Below are positions 63,806 through 64,000 of a stretch of 64,000 nt of DNA, one piece after another. The stretch spans positions 281,258 through 345,257 of the forward strand of contig CAWFXC010000003.1 in the NCBI GenBank assembly GCA_963819735.1, given 5' to 3'. Source of the DNA: CAWFXC01 sp963819735. Lineage in GTDB: Bacteria > Actinomycetota > Acidimicrobiia > IMCC26256 > DASPTH01. The notes below the pieces were generated by a model that worked only from the letters and a program-made list of their open reading frames with translations, searched no databases and had not been told where the DNA came from. Position 1 is the stretch's first letter, and each line of letters begins with the position of its first letter. Both the position numbers and the translations under genes were made by a program.

Positions 63806-64000
63806 GACCATGGAACGGCCGGGTTGAAGTCGGAGCGGGTCCGCGCTTCTCGAAATCTCAGGAGGCCGGAACCCTCCTATTGTCACGCCATGGCAGGCGC
63901 CTCGCCCCGTTCGCAGGCCGTTTGTGGCCAGTTTTCGGTAGGGGTCCCGGTCGAGGTCGTGGTCGCGCCGGTCGCGTGAATCTCATGGGCGACCACACCG
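63806..64000. other. Right-edge intergenic DNA
   Basis: No coding region is supported here. The stretch has low-complexity GC-rich sequence and may hold the start or promoter of a plus-strand gene beyond the edge; I see none. Confidence 0.4.

Noticed and set aside
1..64000. CRISPR arrays, prophage, insertion sequences or integrative elements
   Set aside because: No spaced direct repeats, transposase, integrase with attachment sites, or phage structural genes were seen. The XerC-like recombinase sits in its usual housekeeping position.

Overview
This 64 kb window is high-GC DNA with the conserved housekeeping gene order of an actinobacterium. Markers are rpsB-tsf-pyrH-frr-cdsA-dxr-rseP-ispG, a WhiG-type sigma factor, DUF2469, a SepIVA-like coiled-coil protein beside coaD, and a GTP-type PEP carboxykinase. 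A short ProRS without an insertion domain and the lack of lepB and rnhB in the rplS-DUF2469-yraN string suggest a deep actinobacterial lineage such as Acidimicrobiia. That placement is inference from gene content. No rRNA, convincing tRNA, IS element, prophage or CRISPR array was seen, and no gene-free stretch exceeds 300 bases.

Layout. 1-7.3 kb (minus): nrnA (cut by the edge), rbfA, DUF503, an FKBP isomerase, infB, ylxR, nusA and rimP, with a leader carrying a promoter-like -10 and an intrinsic terminator upstream of rimP. 7.5-11.5 kb: a stand-alone LigD-type polymerase, an ATP-dependent DNA ligase and proS. 11.5-16.1 kb: sulfite/nitrite reductase with APS reductase, a methyltransferase, an SRPBCC protein, and an iron-box-controlled pair (67-residue protein plus BFD-type ferredoxin). 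16.1-24.4 kb (minus): isoprenoid (ispG, dxr), lipid (cdsA), site-2 protease and translation genes. 24.6-29.6 kb (minus): an extracytoplasmic beta-propeller protein, an M23/alpha-beta-hydrolase fusion, whiG and xerC. 29.9-32.5 kb (plus): comM and dprA. 32.5-50.3 kb (mostly minus): enoyl-CoA hydratase, yraN, DUF2469, rplS-trmD-rimM-KH-rpsP, ffh, ftsY, an MscS channel, smc, acyP, mutM, rnc, acpP, plsX, rpmF, DUF177, sepIVA-like, coaD, rsmD. 50.4-55.5 kb: DUF1275, recG, fakA-like, rpmB and a cold-shock-like protein. 55.6-63.8 kb: sulfatase, pckG, an Lrp-type sensor domain, ddl, a four-helix membrane protein, a monooxygenase, a PAC2 protein and a DUF6159-type membrane protein.

Quality caution. Many essential genes are broken by single-base insertions: ispG, pyrH, xerC, dprA, trmD, rpsP (2), ffh (7), ftsY (about 5), mscS (a dozen or more), rnc, plsX (3), recG and others. 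Where I could rebuild the frame, a gain of one base fits each break, and gene lengths modulo 3 match the counts. dxr and smc are also broken, but the direction there is ambiguous. I treat all of these as intact genes with probable sequence errors and give the full spans.

Most interesting non-coding signals: the terminator-bearing leader before rimP-nusA-infB; an IdeR/DtxR-like box overlapping a promoter at 15.86 kb; a 20-bp near-palindrome before the sulfite reductase; and two related, triple-stem palindromic elements of about 65 bp, each next to the stop codon of a minus-strand gene (48.6 and 55.5 kb).
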